Positions 1-12,430 of a stretch of DNA of 64,000 nt are shown one piece after another. The stretch covers positions 173,512 to 237,511 of the forward strand of contig CACNIK010000002.1 of the NCBI GenBank assembly GCA_902620525.1, in the 5' to 3' direction. Both the position numbers and the translations under genes were made by a program. The notes beneath the pieces are model-generated. The model was not told the DNA's origin. It searched no databases and saw only the letters and a list, made by a program, of their open reading frames with translations. Source of the DNA: an uncultured Pelagibacteraceae bacterium. Lineage in GTDB: Bacteria; Pseudomonadota; Alphaproteobacteria; Pelagibacterales; Pelagibacteraceae. Each line of letters starts with the position of its first letter. Position 1 is the first letter of the stretch.

Positions 1-1
1 T

Positions 2-1101
<1,100 letters not shown>

Positions 1102-1182
1102 CCCAATCTGAACTAAATTTTCCAGGATTTAACTATAAGTATTTGCATATTCTCGTTTTGCTTGTAATATGTTTTTCAGTTT

Positions 1183-3799
<2,617 letters not shown>

Positions 3800-3814
3800 T
3801 GGACAAAGAAAAAA

Positions 3815-4666
3815 ATGTCCTCAAGCAGAGATGATTTTGGAATAGCTATAAGGTCAGCTCTATTAAAAAAGGGAGCTAGACAGAAATTTTCTTTAGTATT
3901 TCTCTTAATTTTAGCAATAATAATATTTCTATTAGACGCCTATCAATTTAAGGCTATAAAATTTACAAAAGTTTTAATTAATGATGGGATTTATAGATTA
4001 ACAAATATCTCAACCGCACCTTTTAAATTATTACCAAAACTAAATGATAAAATAAATGAAACTGCATTCGCGATGAAAGAAAATAAAGCTTTAAAAGCTG
4101 AACTTGAAAATCTAAAGAATAAAGAATTTCAAGTTGAATTTTTAAAAAATCAAAATGATAGTTTAAGAAAAATATTAGAGTCAGATGTAAAAATTAAAGG
4201 AAAAAGTATTATAGCAAAAGTTCTTCTTGATAAAGATAGTCCATTTCTTAAATCAATTGTTATCAATAGAGGATCAAAGTCAGGAATAAACAAAGGTATG
4301 CCAGTTGTAGATGGAAACTATTTAGTAGGTAAAATAGTTGAGGTAAATTATTTATCCTCTAGGGTTCTTTTATTAAATGATCTTAATAGTAGGATACCTA
4401 TTACTTTTGGAGAAGATTCTGTTCAAGCTATTTTATCAGGTAAAGGTGAAAGTAAACCAGTTCTTGAGTATCTACCAGAATTGTACGAACCCTATGGAAA
4501 TTTAACGGTTTTTACATCTGGAAAAGATGGAATATTCATTCCAGGAATACCAGTAGGCAAAACTGAAATGGATGAATTGGATGTCAAAGTAAATTTGTTT
4601 TCTGATCCAAATCAGTTATCTTTTGTTACAGTTCAATTAATAAATATCAGTAAGGATAATTTATAA
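3815..4666 (+). CDS. mreC: Rod shape-determining protein MreC
   Basis: Bitopic inner-membrane protein of the elongasome that links cytoplasmic MreB to periplasmic PBP2. 283 residues. A short cytoplasmic tail is followed by one membrane helix at about 28-45 (FSLVFLLILAIIIFLLD). A coiled-coil stretch at about 90-125 (ENKALKAELENLKNK and following) comes next, then the beta-domain with VVDGNYLVGKIVEVN and DLNSRIPITF, typical of the MreC core. It starts 15 bp after mreB and its stop overlaps the start of mreD by one base (TAATG), so the genes are co-translated. Confidence 0.94.
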   Translation: MSSSRDDFGIAIRSALLKKGARQKFSLVFLLILAIIIFLLDAYQFKAIKFTKVLINDGIYRLTNISTAPFKLLPKLNDKINETAFAMKENKALKAELENLKNKEFQVEFLKNQNDSLRKILESDVKIKGKSIIAKVLLDKDSPFLKSIVINRGSKSGINKGMPVVDGNYLVGKIVEVNYLSSRVLLLNDLNSRIPITFGEDSVQAILSGKGESKPVLEYLPELYEPYGNLTVFTSGKDGIFIPGIPVGKTEMDELDVKVNLFSDPNQLSFVTVQLINISKDNL

Positions 4667-5184
4667 TGGCAATTTTATATAAAAATTTAAGACATAGTAT
4701 TATAAATTCTTTTCCTTTAATAACTTTATATTACTTATCAATAAGTGAGATTGACACTCACTTTAGTAATATGTTTGAAATTTTATCATTTAATTTACAA
4801 ATAATAATCATTTATTACTGGATGCTCAAAAACTCTAGTGTCTTGGGAAATGGGCATATATTCTTTGCAGGTATAATTAATGATGTTGTAATGGGCTTAC
4901 CATTAGGTATAAGCTCGATATCTTACTTAACTGTTTCTTTCGTGGCATCTTATATTCGTCAAGTTACTGTAAATATGTCTTTATTTACAGATTGGTTTAC
5001 TTTTATACTTGCAATATTCTTTTCAAATTTAGTTTACTTGGTCTTAATTTTGAACTTTTCTGATTTACAACTTTCTTATGTAGACATATCGTACAATGCA
5101 TTTTTTACTTTTCTCTTTTATCCATTTATTTGGGCAATATTTAATTTTTATAAAAAGATAATGTTTTTGAGGGCCGATGATTAA
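4666..5184 (+). CDS. mreD: Rod shape-determining protein MreD
   Basis: Small polytopic inner-membrane protein of the elongasome, 172 residues with about five hydrophobic helices (for example at 42-55, 64-80, 84-100, 105-125 and 140-160). Sequence conservation in MreD is low, but the motif region GIINDVVMGLPLGISSISYL matches the family's conserved segment (D..xG.PLG...). Its position between mreC and mrdA is diagnostic. It overlaps mreC by one base and mrdA by eight bases. Confidence 0.88.
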   Translation: MAILYKNLRHSIINSFPLITLYYLSISEIDTHFSNMFEILSFNLQIIIIYYWMLKNSSVLGNGHIFFAGIINDVVMGLPLGISSISYLTVSFVASYIRQVTVNMSLFTDWFTFILAIFFSNLVYLVLILNFSDLQLSYVDISYNAFFTFLFYPFIWAIFNFYKKIMFLRADD

Positions 5185-7108
5185 TTTTGGATCAGGAAAT
5201 ACTGTTATCAAATCTAAGTTAATAAGTAGAAGAATGTTTGTTTTAACTGCCGCTAAAACAATTGTTTTTTGTGGAATTTTTGGAAGATTGGTTTCATTAC
5301 AAATTAATGAGGCGACTAAGTATAAAACATTATCAGACAAAAATCGTTTTAGAGAATGGAAATTAGCACCTCAAAGAGGAATAATTAGAGACTACTTTGA
5401 TAAAGAAATTGCATCCAATGAAAAAGTTTATCAATTACATATTACTCCTGAGAATTCACCAAACTTAGAAACACTCTTTTTTAGACTTAAAACAATACTT
5501 AATCTTTCTGATAGGAGAATTTTTTATTTAAAAAGAAAAATTGCTAAACAAAAACCTTGGGAACCAATTATAGTTTCAGACAATTTAACTTGGTCAGAAT
5601 TTTCTCGAATAAATTTGTTTTTACATGAACTTCCCGGGGTTGAACCTATCGTGTCAGTAGCTAGACAATATCCTGATCAATCCACGGCCCATTTAGTTGG
5701 TTATGTTTCTCAAGTTAGCCAAAAAGACCTTCAAAAAAAACAATATTTAAAAGATATGTCAGTTGGAATAGCTGTTGGAAAAACTGGATTAGAAAATAAA
5801 TTAGATAAAGATATTATAGGAAAAGTTGGATTTCAAAGATATGAGGTTAATGCTTTTGGAAAAAGAATAAAACAAATTCAAATCGATCCAGGAGAGTCGG
5901 GAAAGAATTATAGAACTACATTAGATCTTGAGGTACAGAAATACACTTCTGAGGTTTTAGAAGATAAAGCAGCTTCCGTGTGTGTTATGGATATCTATAA
6001 CGGTGATATAATAACAATGGCCTCTTCACCAAGTTACGATCCAAACTCTTTCGTTCATGGAATTGATAAAAAATATTGGAATGAATTAATTTCAAATGAA
6101 AAGAAACCTCTCAATAATAAAGCAATAGCTGGATTATACCCACCAGGTTCAACCATCAAAATAATCGTCGCGTTAAGCGCTTTAGAAAACGGTATATGGA
6201 ATCCCAAAAAATATTTGAATTGTAGTGGAGTAACAGAGTTATATGGTGAAAAGTTTCACTGCTGGAAAAAAAAAGGTCACGGCCCTATGAATATGAGATC
6301 AGCAATACAAAGATCTTGTGATGTTTATTTTTATGAAGTAGCGAGACTACTTGGTGTAGATAGATTGTCTGAAACTGCAAAAAAGTTTGGTTTAGGAAAA
6401 AAAGTTTTAGATGGATTCATAGAGGAAAGAGCAGGAGTTGTTCCAAGCACCGCATGGAAAAGAAAATTTATAGGGAAAAATTGGTATTTAGGTGAAACTT
6501 TGCACTCCGGAATAGGCCAAGGTTATTTTCAAAGTACTCCGTTACAACTATGTTTAATGACCGCTCAAATTGCTAATGGTGGATTTGAAATAAAACCTAG
6601 AGTTCTTACAAATGAGAAAAAAAATAATTTAAGAGAGTATATTAAATATAAAAATGAAAATCCAAACGAGCCTTTACCGGTAGATATGTTAGTCTCAAAT
6701 TTTGATCTTAAACCCCTTTTTAGAAATCAAGAGAATATAAATTTTGTTAAAGATGCAATGTTTGCGGCAACTAATGAAGCGGGAGGGACATCTTTTAGAT
6801 CAAGATATAATGATCAAAAATTTATGTTTGCTGGAAAAACTGGGTCTTCTCAAATAAAAAGATTTACAGAATTACAAAGAGAGCTAGAAATTAAACAAAA
6901 AGATATTGATTATAAAGATCGAGACCATGCACTATTTGTTGCATTCGCACCTTATTCCGATCCAAAATATGCAATTAGCGTTGTCGTAGAGCATGGTGGA
7001 ACTGGAAGTGGTTCGGCTGCTCCTATTGCAAAAAAAGTAATTAAAAAAGTTTTAGAAAGAGATCAATTAAGAGAAAATGTTAAAAATTTAACTGGAGAAG
7101 AAATATAA
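5177..7108 (+). CDS. mrdA: Penicillin-binding protein 2 (elongasome transpeptidase)
   Basis: Class B PBP that cross-links peptidoglycan during side-wall growth, working with the glycosyltransferase RodA encoded next. 643 residues. There is an N-terminal membrane anchor at about 18-40, a PBP dimerisation (pedestal) domain at about 60-230, and a transpeptidase domain with all three active-site motifs: S325-T-I-K328 (SxxK), S380-C-D (SxN position) and K554-T-G. Having Cys in the middle of the SxN motif is harmless, since that position varies. It overlaps mreD by eight bases, and rodA begins at its stop codon. Confidence 0.95.
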   Translation: MINFGSGNTVIKSKLISRRMFVLTAAKTIVFCGIFGRLVSLQINEATKYKTLSDKNRFREWKLAPQRGIIRDYFDKEIASNEKVYQLHITPENSPNLETLFFRLKTILNLSDRRIFYLKRKIAKQKPWEPIIVSDNLTWSEFSRINLFLHELPGVEPIVSVARQYPDQSTAHLVGYVSQVSQKDLQKKQYLKDMSVGIAVGKTGLENKLDKDIIGKVGFQRYEVNAFGKRIKQIQIDPGESGKNYRTTLDLEVQKYTSEVLEDKAASVCVMDIYNGDIITMASSPSYDPNSFVHGIDKKYWNELISNEKKPLNNKAIAGLYPPGSTIKIIVALSALENGIWNPKKYLNCSGVTELYGEKFHCWKKKGHGPMNMRSAIQRSCDVYFYEVARLLGVDRLSETAKKFGLGKKVLDGFIEERAGVVPSTAWKRKFIGKNWYLGETLHSGIGQGYFQSTPLQLCLMTAQIANGGFEIKPRVLTNEKKNNLREYIKYKNENPNEPLPVDMLVSNFDLKPLFRNQENINFVKDAMFAATNEAGGTSFRSRYNDQKFMFAGKTGSSQIKRFTELQRELEIKQKDIDYKDRDHALFVAFAPYSDPKYAISVVVEHGGTGSGSAAPIAKKVIKKVLERDQLRENVKNLTGEEI

Positions 7109-8232
7109 TGTTTCAACCTAGATCAATTCAATCATCAATGACATTAAGAGATAAAATTGTTTCTATGGATTATGTTTTAGTTTTATCAATATTACTATTA
7201 GGCATTATAAGCATGTTCGCAATGTACTCAACGGATGGAGGAAAGTTCGATTATCATACCAAAAGTCATATTTTAAGATTTGGAGTTTTCTTCTTGATGT
7301 TTTTAGTAATATCCTTGTTTCAAATTAGATTTTGGTATCAAACAAGTACTCTTTTATATCTTTCATTTTTTGTTTTACTTTTAGGAGTTAAATATTTTGG
7401 TCTAACTTCCTCTGGATCACAAAGATGGCTTAATTTCTATTTCATGAATCTTCAACCATCAGAATTAATGAAAATTGGTTTAATCTTATTTTTAGCAAAA
7501 TATTATCATCGAATATCTACACAAGATGTAAACAGAATAAAATTTTTATTCCTTCCTGTAGTAGCATTAGTTGCTCCAGTTTTGTTAGTTGTTGCCCAAC
7601 CAGATTTGGGAACTTCAATTCTTATAGCTTTAGGAGGAATTACTGTCTCATGGCTCGCAGGTGTACGTGTTAAATTTTTTGCTTACGCATCGATCTTATT
7701 TATATCGTTAACACCTATAGCTATTGCATTTTTAAAACCCTACCAGAAGGCAAGAATATTAACGTTTCTTAATCCTGACAGAGATCCACTAGGAGCAGGA
7801 TATCAAATAATACAATCCAAGATAGCAATTGGATCAGGTGGTATTTTTGGTAAAGGGTTCTTAAATGGATCCCAAAGTTATTTAGATTATCTTCCTGAAA
7901 AGCATACAGACTTTATTTTTACCTTATTTTCTGAGGAATTCGGCTTTGTTGGCTCTTTGTTTATCTTAATTCTTTATAGCATAATAATATTTAGATTAAT
8001 AAGCATAGGAGATGTTACAAGAAGTAGCTTTGGGAAACTATACTGTTACAGCTTTGCCACGGCATTCTTTATATATGTAGCAGTAAATATGGGCATGGTT
8101 CTTGGTCTTTTGCCTATAGTTGGAGCTCCACTACCAATTATGTCCTATGGGGGATCTTCAATGTTGGCAATAATGCTAGGTTTAGGAATAGCGATGTCTT
8201 GTAAAATTTATAAAGACACACCGGTCAATTAA
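7108..8232 (+). CDS. mrdB: Peptidoglycan glycosyltransferase RodA (SEDS family)
   Basis: Integral membrane SEDS protein that polymerises lipid II into glycan strands for cell elongation, paired with PBP2. 374 residues with about ten predicted membrane helices. Family-typical stretches are visible: NLQPSELMKIGLILFLA near residue 112, QPDLGTS near 164, the large periplasmic loop DRDPLGAGYQIIQSKIAIGSGG near 224, LPEKHTDFIFTLFSEEFGFVG near 262, and PIMSYGGSSM near the C-terminus. The start overlaps the mrdA stop by one base. A 99-bp spacer follows. Confidence 0.95.
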   Translation: MFQPRSIQSSMTLRDKIVSMDYVLVLSILLLGIISMFAMYSTDGGKFDYHTKSHILRFGVFFLMFLVISLFQIRFWYQTSTLLYLSFFVLLLGVKYFGLTSSGSQRWLNFYFMNLQPSELMKIGLILFLAKYYHRISTQDVNRIKFLFLPVVALVAPVLLVVAQPDLGTSILIALGGITVSWLAGVRVKFFAYASILFISLTPIAIAFLKPYQKARILTFLNPDRDPLGAGYQIIQSKIAIGSGGIFGKGFLNGSQSYLDYLPEKHTDFIFTLFSEEFGFVGSLFILILYSIIIFRLISIGDVTRSSFGKLYCYSFATAFFIYVAVNMGMVLGLLPIVGAPLPIMSYGGSSMLAIMLGLGIAMSCKIYKDTPVN

Positions 8233-8287
8233 TTAAAAAACATTAAAAAATTGGACCAAAATGAACCCAATTTTAAAAAATTAACTC

Positions 8288-8316
8288 TTGCTTTAATATT
8301 GTTTAGATGATCTAAT
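8288..8316 (+). promoter_or_regulatory. Possible sigma70 promoter for the bactofilin gene
   Basis: TTGCTT (8288-8293), a 17-bp spacer and TCTAAT (8311-8316) give a plausible -35/-10 pair in the 99-bp gap after rodA. The -10 matches 5 of 6 consensus bases and the -35 only 3 of 6. If used, the leader before the bactofilin ATG at 8332 would be under 10 nt. In such AT-rich DNA chance matches are common. Confidence 0.3.
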
Positions 8317-8331
8317 TTTAATTATAAAATT

Positions 8332-8793
8332 ATGTTTGGTGATAAAAAATCGTTAAAAGATACTGAAAGATCTCTAATAAGTGAAACAGTCAGCATTGAT
8401 GGAACTGTTAACAGCTCTGGTGCCATAGACGTCGCTGGGTTAGTTAAAGGTCCAGTATACTCAAAAGAGATTGTAATAAAAGAAACAGGATCAATTTCTG
8501 GTGGGGTTGAGGCAGAGACAGTAGAAATACACGGTCATCTTGATGGCAAAGTTTCCGCAGATAATGTTGTGATAGGATCTTCAGGAGTAGTAAAAGGTGA
8601 TATCGAATTTTCTCAAAATTTAAGAACTGAAAACGGTGCTGATATAGAGGGATATATCAAAAAAACTGCCGCAAAAAGTAAAATCACAGGAGATTTTCTA
8701 TTTTCAAAGACAAAAGAGGAAAAGAAACCCAAGAAAAACGGGAAACCTGAGTCTGGTGTAAATAAAGATAAAGAGAACGAAGCACTTATTTAG
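8332..8793 (+). CDS. Bactofilin (polymer-forming cytoskeletal protein)
   Basis: Bactofilins self-assemble without nucleotide into filaments at the membrane and often localise cell-wall enzymes that set curvature or stalks. 153 residues. The central beta-helical repeat domain spans roughly residues 18-112, with repeated short Gly/Val rungs such as GTVNSSGAIDVAGLVKGPV and GSISGGVEAETVEIHGHLDG. The flanking tails are charged, and the C-terminus is Lys-rich. It lies 99 bp after rodA, so it belongs to the shape region but may have its own promoter. The M23 peptidase gene that often accompanies bactofilins is not next to it. Confidence 0.9.
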   Translation: MFGDKKSLKDTERSLISETVSIDGTVNSSGAIDVAGLVKGPVYSKEIVIKETGSISGGVEAETVEIHGHLDGKVSADNVVIGSSGVVKGDIEFSQNLRTENGADIEGYIKKTAAKSKITGDFLFSKTKEEKKPKKNGKPESGVNKDKENEALI

Positions 8794-8848
8794 TTTAGTC
8801 TAATCTATCGCACTATAAAATCTACTATTTTTAAATTATATTTATAAC

Positions 8849-10096
8849 ATGAACAATTATAAGTGTAATTCTGTAGGTATTATTGGCGCTGGTATACAAG
8901 GAGTATGCATAGGACTACAATTAATTAAAAAAGGAATACCAGTAACAATTTTTGACAAAGAAGATCCTGGAAGCATGAGTTCATATGGTAATGCAGGCCA
9001 TTTCTCTCCTTACGCAGTTGTTCAACTTAACAGACCTGATGTAATTTACGATATACCCAAAATGCTTTTAAGTTCTTATGGACCTTTAGCTTTAAAATGG
9101 AATTATATTCCTAAAATGATCCCATGGATTTTAAAATATTTAAAATCATCAACAAAAAAATCAATGATGCACACAACAAAATTTATGCACCAAATATTAG
9201 ATTTATCTCTTGATGCGTACGATGAAATTTTAAGCGAGATAGATACTACTAATTTGGTTGAACGGAAAGGAATTATATATATTTGGACTAATAAAAACTT
9301 AAAAAGTAGAAAGATGGAAATTAAAATTAGAAATGACTTAGGAATTAAACAAAGGCTTTTAAGCAGAGAAGAAGTTTTAGAATTAGAACCCAATCTTAAT
9401 CCAGTGTTTGATGCTGGCGTTATTTACGATTATGCATATCATGCAAGAGATCCAAAAGGGATAACAAAAAAACTTTTTGAGCTTTACTTAAAATTAGGAG
9501 GGAAGTTCAAAAAGGAAGAAGTTACTAATGTAGAACAAACAAGATTTAATCTAACGCAAGTAAAGACAAATTCAGGAAATTTCAATTTTGAAAAAATCGT
9601 TTTAGCTTGTGGAGCTTTTTCAAAAAAACTGACTGATCAATTAGGCGAGAAAATTCCTTTAGATACAGAAAGAGGATATCATATTCATTACAAAAAGATG
9701 GATCACCTCCTTAAAAGACCAGTTATTTTTTTAGATAGAGGTTTTGGCATGACCCCAATGAACCAAGGTTTAAGAGCGGTAGGCACTGTTGAGCTTGGTG
9801 GATTTGATAATCCAATATCAAAAAAAAGAATTGATTACATAGATAAATGCGCAAAAGAGTTACTACCTCAGCTTGGAGAATTTCAAGATGAGTGGTTAGG
9901 TTTTAGACCCACTCTTCCAGATTTCTTACCTGTTATAGGACCTTCTTTGAAAAATAAAAATATCATTTATGCTTTTGGACACCATCATTTAGGCTGGACT
10001 TTGGGAGCAATTACTGGAAAGATTGTTTCTGGAATAGTTAATGAGGAGAAGACTAATTTAGATTTAACTCCTTACAGTTCCGCTAGATTTAACTAA
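8849..10096 (+). CDS. DadA-like FAD-dependent amino-acid oxidoreductase
   Basis: Member of the DAO (glycine oxidase / D-amino-acid dehydrogenase) superfamily, 415 residues, the usual length of the DadA small subunit. The dinucleotide-binding G13-x-G15-x-x-G18 in VGIIGAGIQGVCIG is followed by SSYGNAGHFSPYAV, as in DadA. The C-terminal FAD-contacting segment is GFRPTLPDFLPVIGPS near residue 350, then YAFGHHHLGWTLGAITG. Likely reaction: oxidation of a D-amino acid or imino acid to a 2-oxo acid, with electrons passed to quinone. The substrate cannot be read from sequence. A DMT exporter begins 8 bp downstream and a 2-hydroxyacid dehydrogenase follows, suggesting a small catabolic unit. Confidence 0.85.
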   Translation: MNNYKCNSVGIIGAGIQGVCIGLQLIKKGIPVTIFDKEDPGSMSSYGNAGHFSPYAVVQLNRPDVIYDIPKMLLSSYGPLALKWNYIPKMIPWILKYLKSSTKKSMMHTTKFMHQILDLSLDAYDEILSEIDTTNLVERKGIIYIWTNKNLKSRKMEIKIRNDLGIKQRLLSREEVLELEPNLNPVFDAGVIYDYAYHARDPKGITKKLFELYLKLGGKFKKEEVTNVEQTRFNLTQVKTNSGNFNFEKIVLACGAFSKKLTDQLGEKIPLDTERGYHIHYKKMDHLLKRPVIFLDRGFGMTPMNQGLRAVGTVELGGFDNPISKKRIDYIDKCAKELLPQLGEFQDEWLGFRPTLPDFLPVIGPSLKNKNIIYAFGHHHLGWTLGAITGKIVSGIVNEEKTNLDLTPYSSARFN

Positions 10097-10104
10097 GGAT
10101 ATAA

Positions 10105-10998
10105 TTGTCAAAAAATTACTTAGCATATTTACTACTTGTTTTTGCGACATTATGTTGGTCAGGCAATTTTATTGTAGGTAAATTTGCCTATCTATTTGAA
10201 GTACCTCCATTAACTTTAAATTTTTTAAGATGGGTTTCAGTTTGGATAATTTTAATTCCATTTACTTATAAAGAAATTTTAAACAATTTTAATTACATAA
10301 AAAAAAATTGGATGGTAATAAGTTTTATGGGAGTTATTACTATAAGTACGTTTAACTCTGTAGTATATTTTGCGCTGAATTATACCCAAGTAATAAACGC
10401 AGTATTAGTTCTTGCTGCAATTCCAGCTATAACGATAATTATTTCATCCTTAATGAAAGTAGATAAAACAAATATTTTACAAGTAATAGGATTATTATTA
10501 TCAATTATAGGAATTAGCGCAATTATTTCAAATGCTGACCTAAATAGGATCCTATCTTTAAGCTTTAATAAAGGGGATATATGGATGTTGGTTTGCGTTC
10601 TCTCTTGGTCAATTTACTCAACATTACTTAAGAAATATAGTTTTAAATTTTCTCAATTCACTTTGATACAATTAATGGTCACAGTTGGAATAATATTTTT
10701 AATTCCACAATTTTTTTATGAAAGATCAATCGGTCTAGAAGTAAATTTCAATAAAGCTTTTTTCGTTATTCTTTTTTATGTTGTAATTTTCCCTGCGTTA
10801 GCAGCTTATTACTGCTGGCAGAAAGGTGTAGAGATAGTCGGACCAAATCGAGCAACAATGTTTGTTCAATTAATGCCATTACTGAGCGCTTTATTAGCAA
10901 TTATAATATTTAGAGAAAAACTTGAATTATACCACTTTATAGGTGCCTCATTTATTTTGTCAGGTATTTATTTATCAAACAGGAAATTAAATGCTTAA
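10105..10998 (+). CDS. EamA/DMT-family transporter
   Basis: Drug/metabolite transporter superfamily permease, 297 residues with ten predicted membrane helices in two EamA repeats (about 5-140 and 155-292). The first repeat opens with YLLLVFATLCWSGNFIVGK, typical of the family. The reading frame has no ATG at the front. The start chosen is TTG at 10105, preceded by AAGGAT as ribosome-binding site. It lies 8 bp after the DadA-like gene and overlaps the dehydrogenase gene by eight bases, so all three are probably one transcript. Cargo is unknown; amino-acid or metabolite export is the usual role. Confidence 0.85.
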   Translation: MSKNYLAYLLLVFATLCWSGNFIVGKFAYLFEVPPLTLNFLRWVSVWIILIPFTYKEILNNFNYIKKNWMVISFMGVITISTFNSVVYFALNYTQVINAVLVLAAIPAITIIISSLMKVDKTNILQVIGLLLSIIGISAIISNADLNRILSLSFNKGDIWMLVCVLSWSIYSTLLKKYSFKFSQFTLIQLMVTVGIIFLIPQFFYERSIGLEVNFNKAFFVILFYVVIFPALAAYYCWQKGVEIVGPNRATMFVQLMPLLSALLAIIIFREKLELYHFIGASFILSGIYLSNRKLNA

Positions 10999-11941
10999 AG
11001 TTGCAGTTTTAGATGATTATCAAAATATTTTTAGTCAAATTATAAATTTAGATGAGTATAAATCAAAATATGAGTTTACAATTTTCAATGAGCCTTTCCA
11101 AAATGAATTAGAAACTACTGAAGCTTTAAAGGGCTTTGAAGCTCTTTTTATAATGAGAGAAAGAACAAAAATTACAAAAACTCTTATTTCAAACTTACCT
11201 AAGTTAAAATTTATAATGACTTCTGGAACTAGAAATAAAGCTATCGATCTAAGCGCAACAAAAGAAAAAAAAATATTAGTTTGTGGCACAGATATTAATC
11301 CTAATCCAGCCGCAGAGGTAACTTGGGCTTTAATACTTGGACTAATGAGAAACTTAAAACAAGAAATTGACAATATGTTCCAAGGATATTGGCAAACAAC
11401 TATTGGTTATGAGCTTAAGGGAAAAAGATTAGGAATAATAGGTCTAGGTAAAATTGGATGCCAAGTTGCTAAAATCGGTCAAGCATTTGGTATGGAAGTT
11501 TCTGCCTGGAGTGAAAATTTAAATTTATCTGAAGCTAATAAGTTAAATGTCTTACCCATGAGCAAAGATGATTTAATTAAAACTTCAGATATTTTATCCA
11601 TTCATGTTGTATTAGGTGACAGATATAAAAACTTAATTACAAAAAAAGAATTAAAAGAAATGAAAAAGTCCTCCTTTTTAATTAATACCTCAAGAGGAGA
11701 GATAATAAATGAAAAAGATCTAATAGAAGCTTTAGAAAGTGATGAGATCGCTGGCGCAGGCCTAGATGTTTATAGTCAAGAACCTTTACCCCAAGACCAC
11801 AAACTAAGATTTTTACCTAACGCTTTTTTATTGCCGCACTTGGGATATGTTACTGTGGAAAATTATTCAAAATTTTATTTTCAGATGATTGAAAACCTCA
11901 ATTCGTGTATGAATAACAAGCCGATTCGAGAAATTAAGTAA
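10991..11941 (+). CDS. D-2-hydroxyacid dehydrogenase (NAD-dependent)
   Basis: Family of D-3-phosphoglycerate, glycerate and D-lactate dehydrogenases. 316 residues. The NAD-binding Rossmann motif GLGKIG is at 151-156, and the catalytic triad positions are recognisable: R235 (INTSRGE), E264 (SQEPLP) and H283 (LPHLGY). The 2-oxo acid/2-hydroxy acid pair it acts on cannot be read directly. Being in a probable operon with a DadA-like oxidase, which would make a 2-oxo acid, suggests it reduces that product, but this is inference. It lacks the C-terminal ACT domain of biosynthetic SerA, so serine synthesis is unlikely. Confidence 0.85.
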   Translation: MLKVAVLDDYQNIFSQIINLDEYKSKYEFTIFNEPFQNELETTEALKGFEALFIMRERTKITKTLISNLPKLKFIMTSGTRNKAIDLSATKEKKILVCGTDINPNPAAEVTWALILGLMRNLKQEIDNMFQGYWQTTIGYELKGKRLGIIGLGKIGCQVAKIGQAFGMEVSAWSENLNLSEANKLNVLPMSKDDLIKTSDILSIHVVLGDRYKNLITKKELKEMKKSSFLINTSRGEIINEKDLIEALESDEIAGAGLDVYSQEPLPQDHKLRFLPNAFLLPHLGYVTVENYSKFYFQMIENLNSCMNNKPIREIK

Positions 11942-11970
11942 ATAAATATTACAATTTCTGGTTGTTTTTG

Positions 11971-12020
11971 ATAAGCTCATTGTGAGCAAATAAGTGTTTT
12001 TATGTTAGCGAAATAACATA
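11971..12020 (+). promoter_or_regulatory. Two small inverted repeats in the lipoprotein gene leader
   Basis: In the 108-bp gap before the small lipoprotein gene two perfect stems are visible. The first is GCTCA-TTG-TGAGC at about 11975-11987. The second is TATGTTA-GCGAAA-TAACATA at 12001-12020, a 7-bp stem with a six-base loop. Neither is followed by a T-run, so they do not look like intrinsic terminators. They could be an RNA leader structure or an operator. Confidence 0.35.
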
Positions 12021-12049
12021 TAAGCATTTGTAAAAAAAGAGAGGGATTT

Positions 12050-12391
12050 TTGAGAAAAATTTTAATTAGCTTGTTGCTAACTTTATTTGTTTCTGGCTGC
12101 GCTGAGACTATGGCTTTGTTAGGTCCAGCATCTACATCACTAGGTGGTGGAAACTTAGCCCAATCAGCTGTTTCAACAGCAGTAAATTATGGCGTAAAGA
12201 AACAAACAGGTAAAAGTCCAATGGAACATGCAATTGCTTATGCAGAGAAACATAATCCAGAAAGAAAAAAAGTAAAATGTGTTAATTTTCTTGAAATCAC
12301 AGAAACTGAAGTTTGCTCTCTACTTAAGAAAAGAGTTTCTGAGTTAAGAAGAAAAATAGACGTCAATTCTAAAATTAAGATTTTAGATTAA
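12050..12391 (+). CDS. Small lipoprotein of unknown function
   Basis: 113 residues with a lipoprotein signal: MRKILISLLLTLFVSGCAET, with the lipobox cysteine at residue 17 (VSGC). The mature part is short, Lys-rich and charged towards the C-terminus, with two further cysteines (KVKCVNF, TEVCSLL) that could form a disulfide. The start is TTG at 12050, chosen because a strong GAGAGGGA ribosome-binding site lies just upstream and the signal sequence begins right there. It stands alone between a dehydrogenase and the sarcosine oxidase operon. I do not recognise a family. Confidence 0.7.
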   Translation: MRKILISLLLTLFVSGCAETMALLGPASTSLGGGNLAQSAVSTAVNYGVKKQTGKSPMEHAIAYAEKHNPERKKVKCVNFLEITETEVCSLLKKRVSELRRKIDVNSKIKILD

Positions 12392-12430
12392 TTCACTGGC
12401 TGACATTAAATTTTTTTGGTACCTTAGGTT

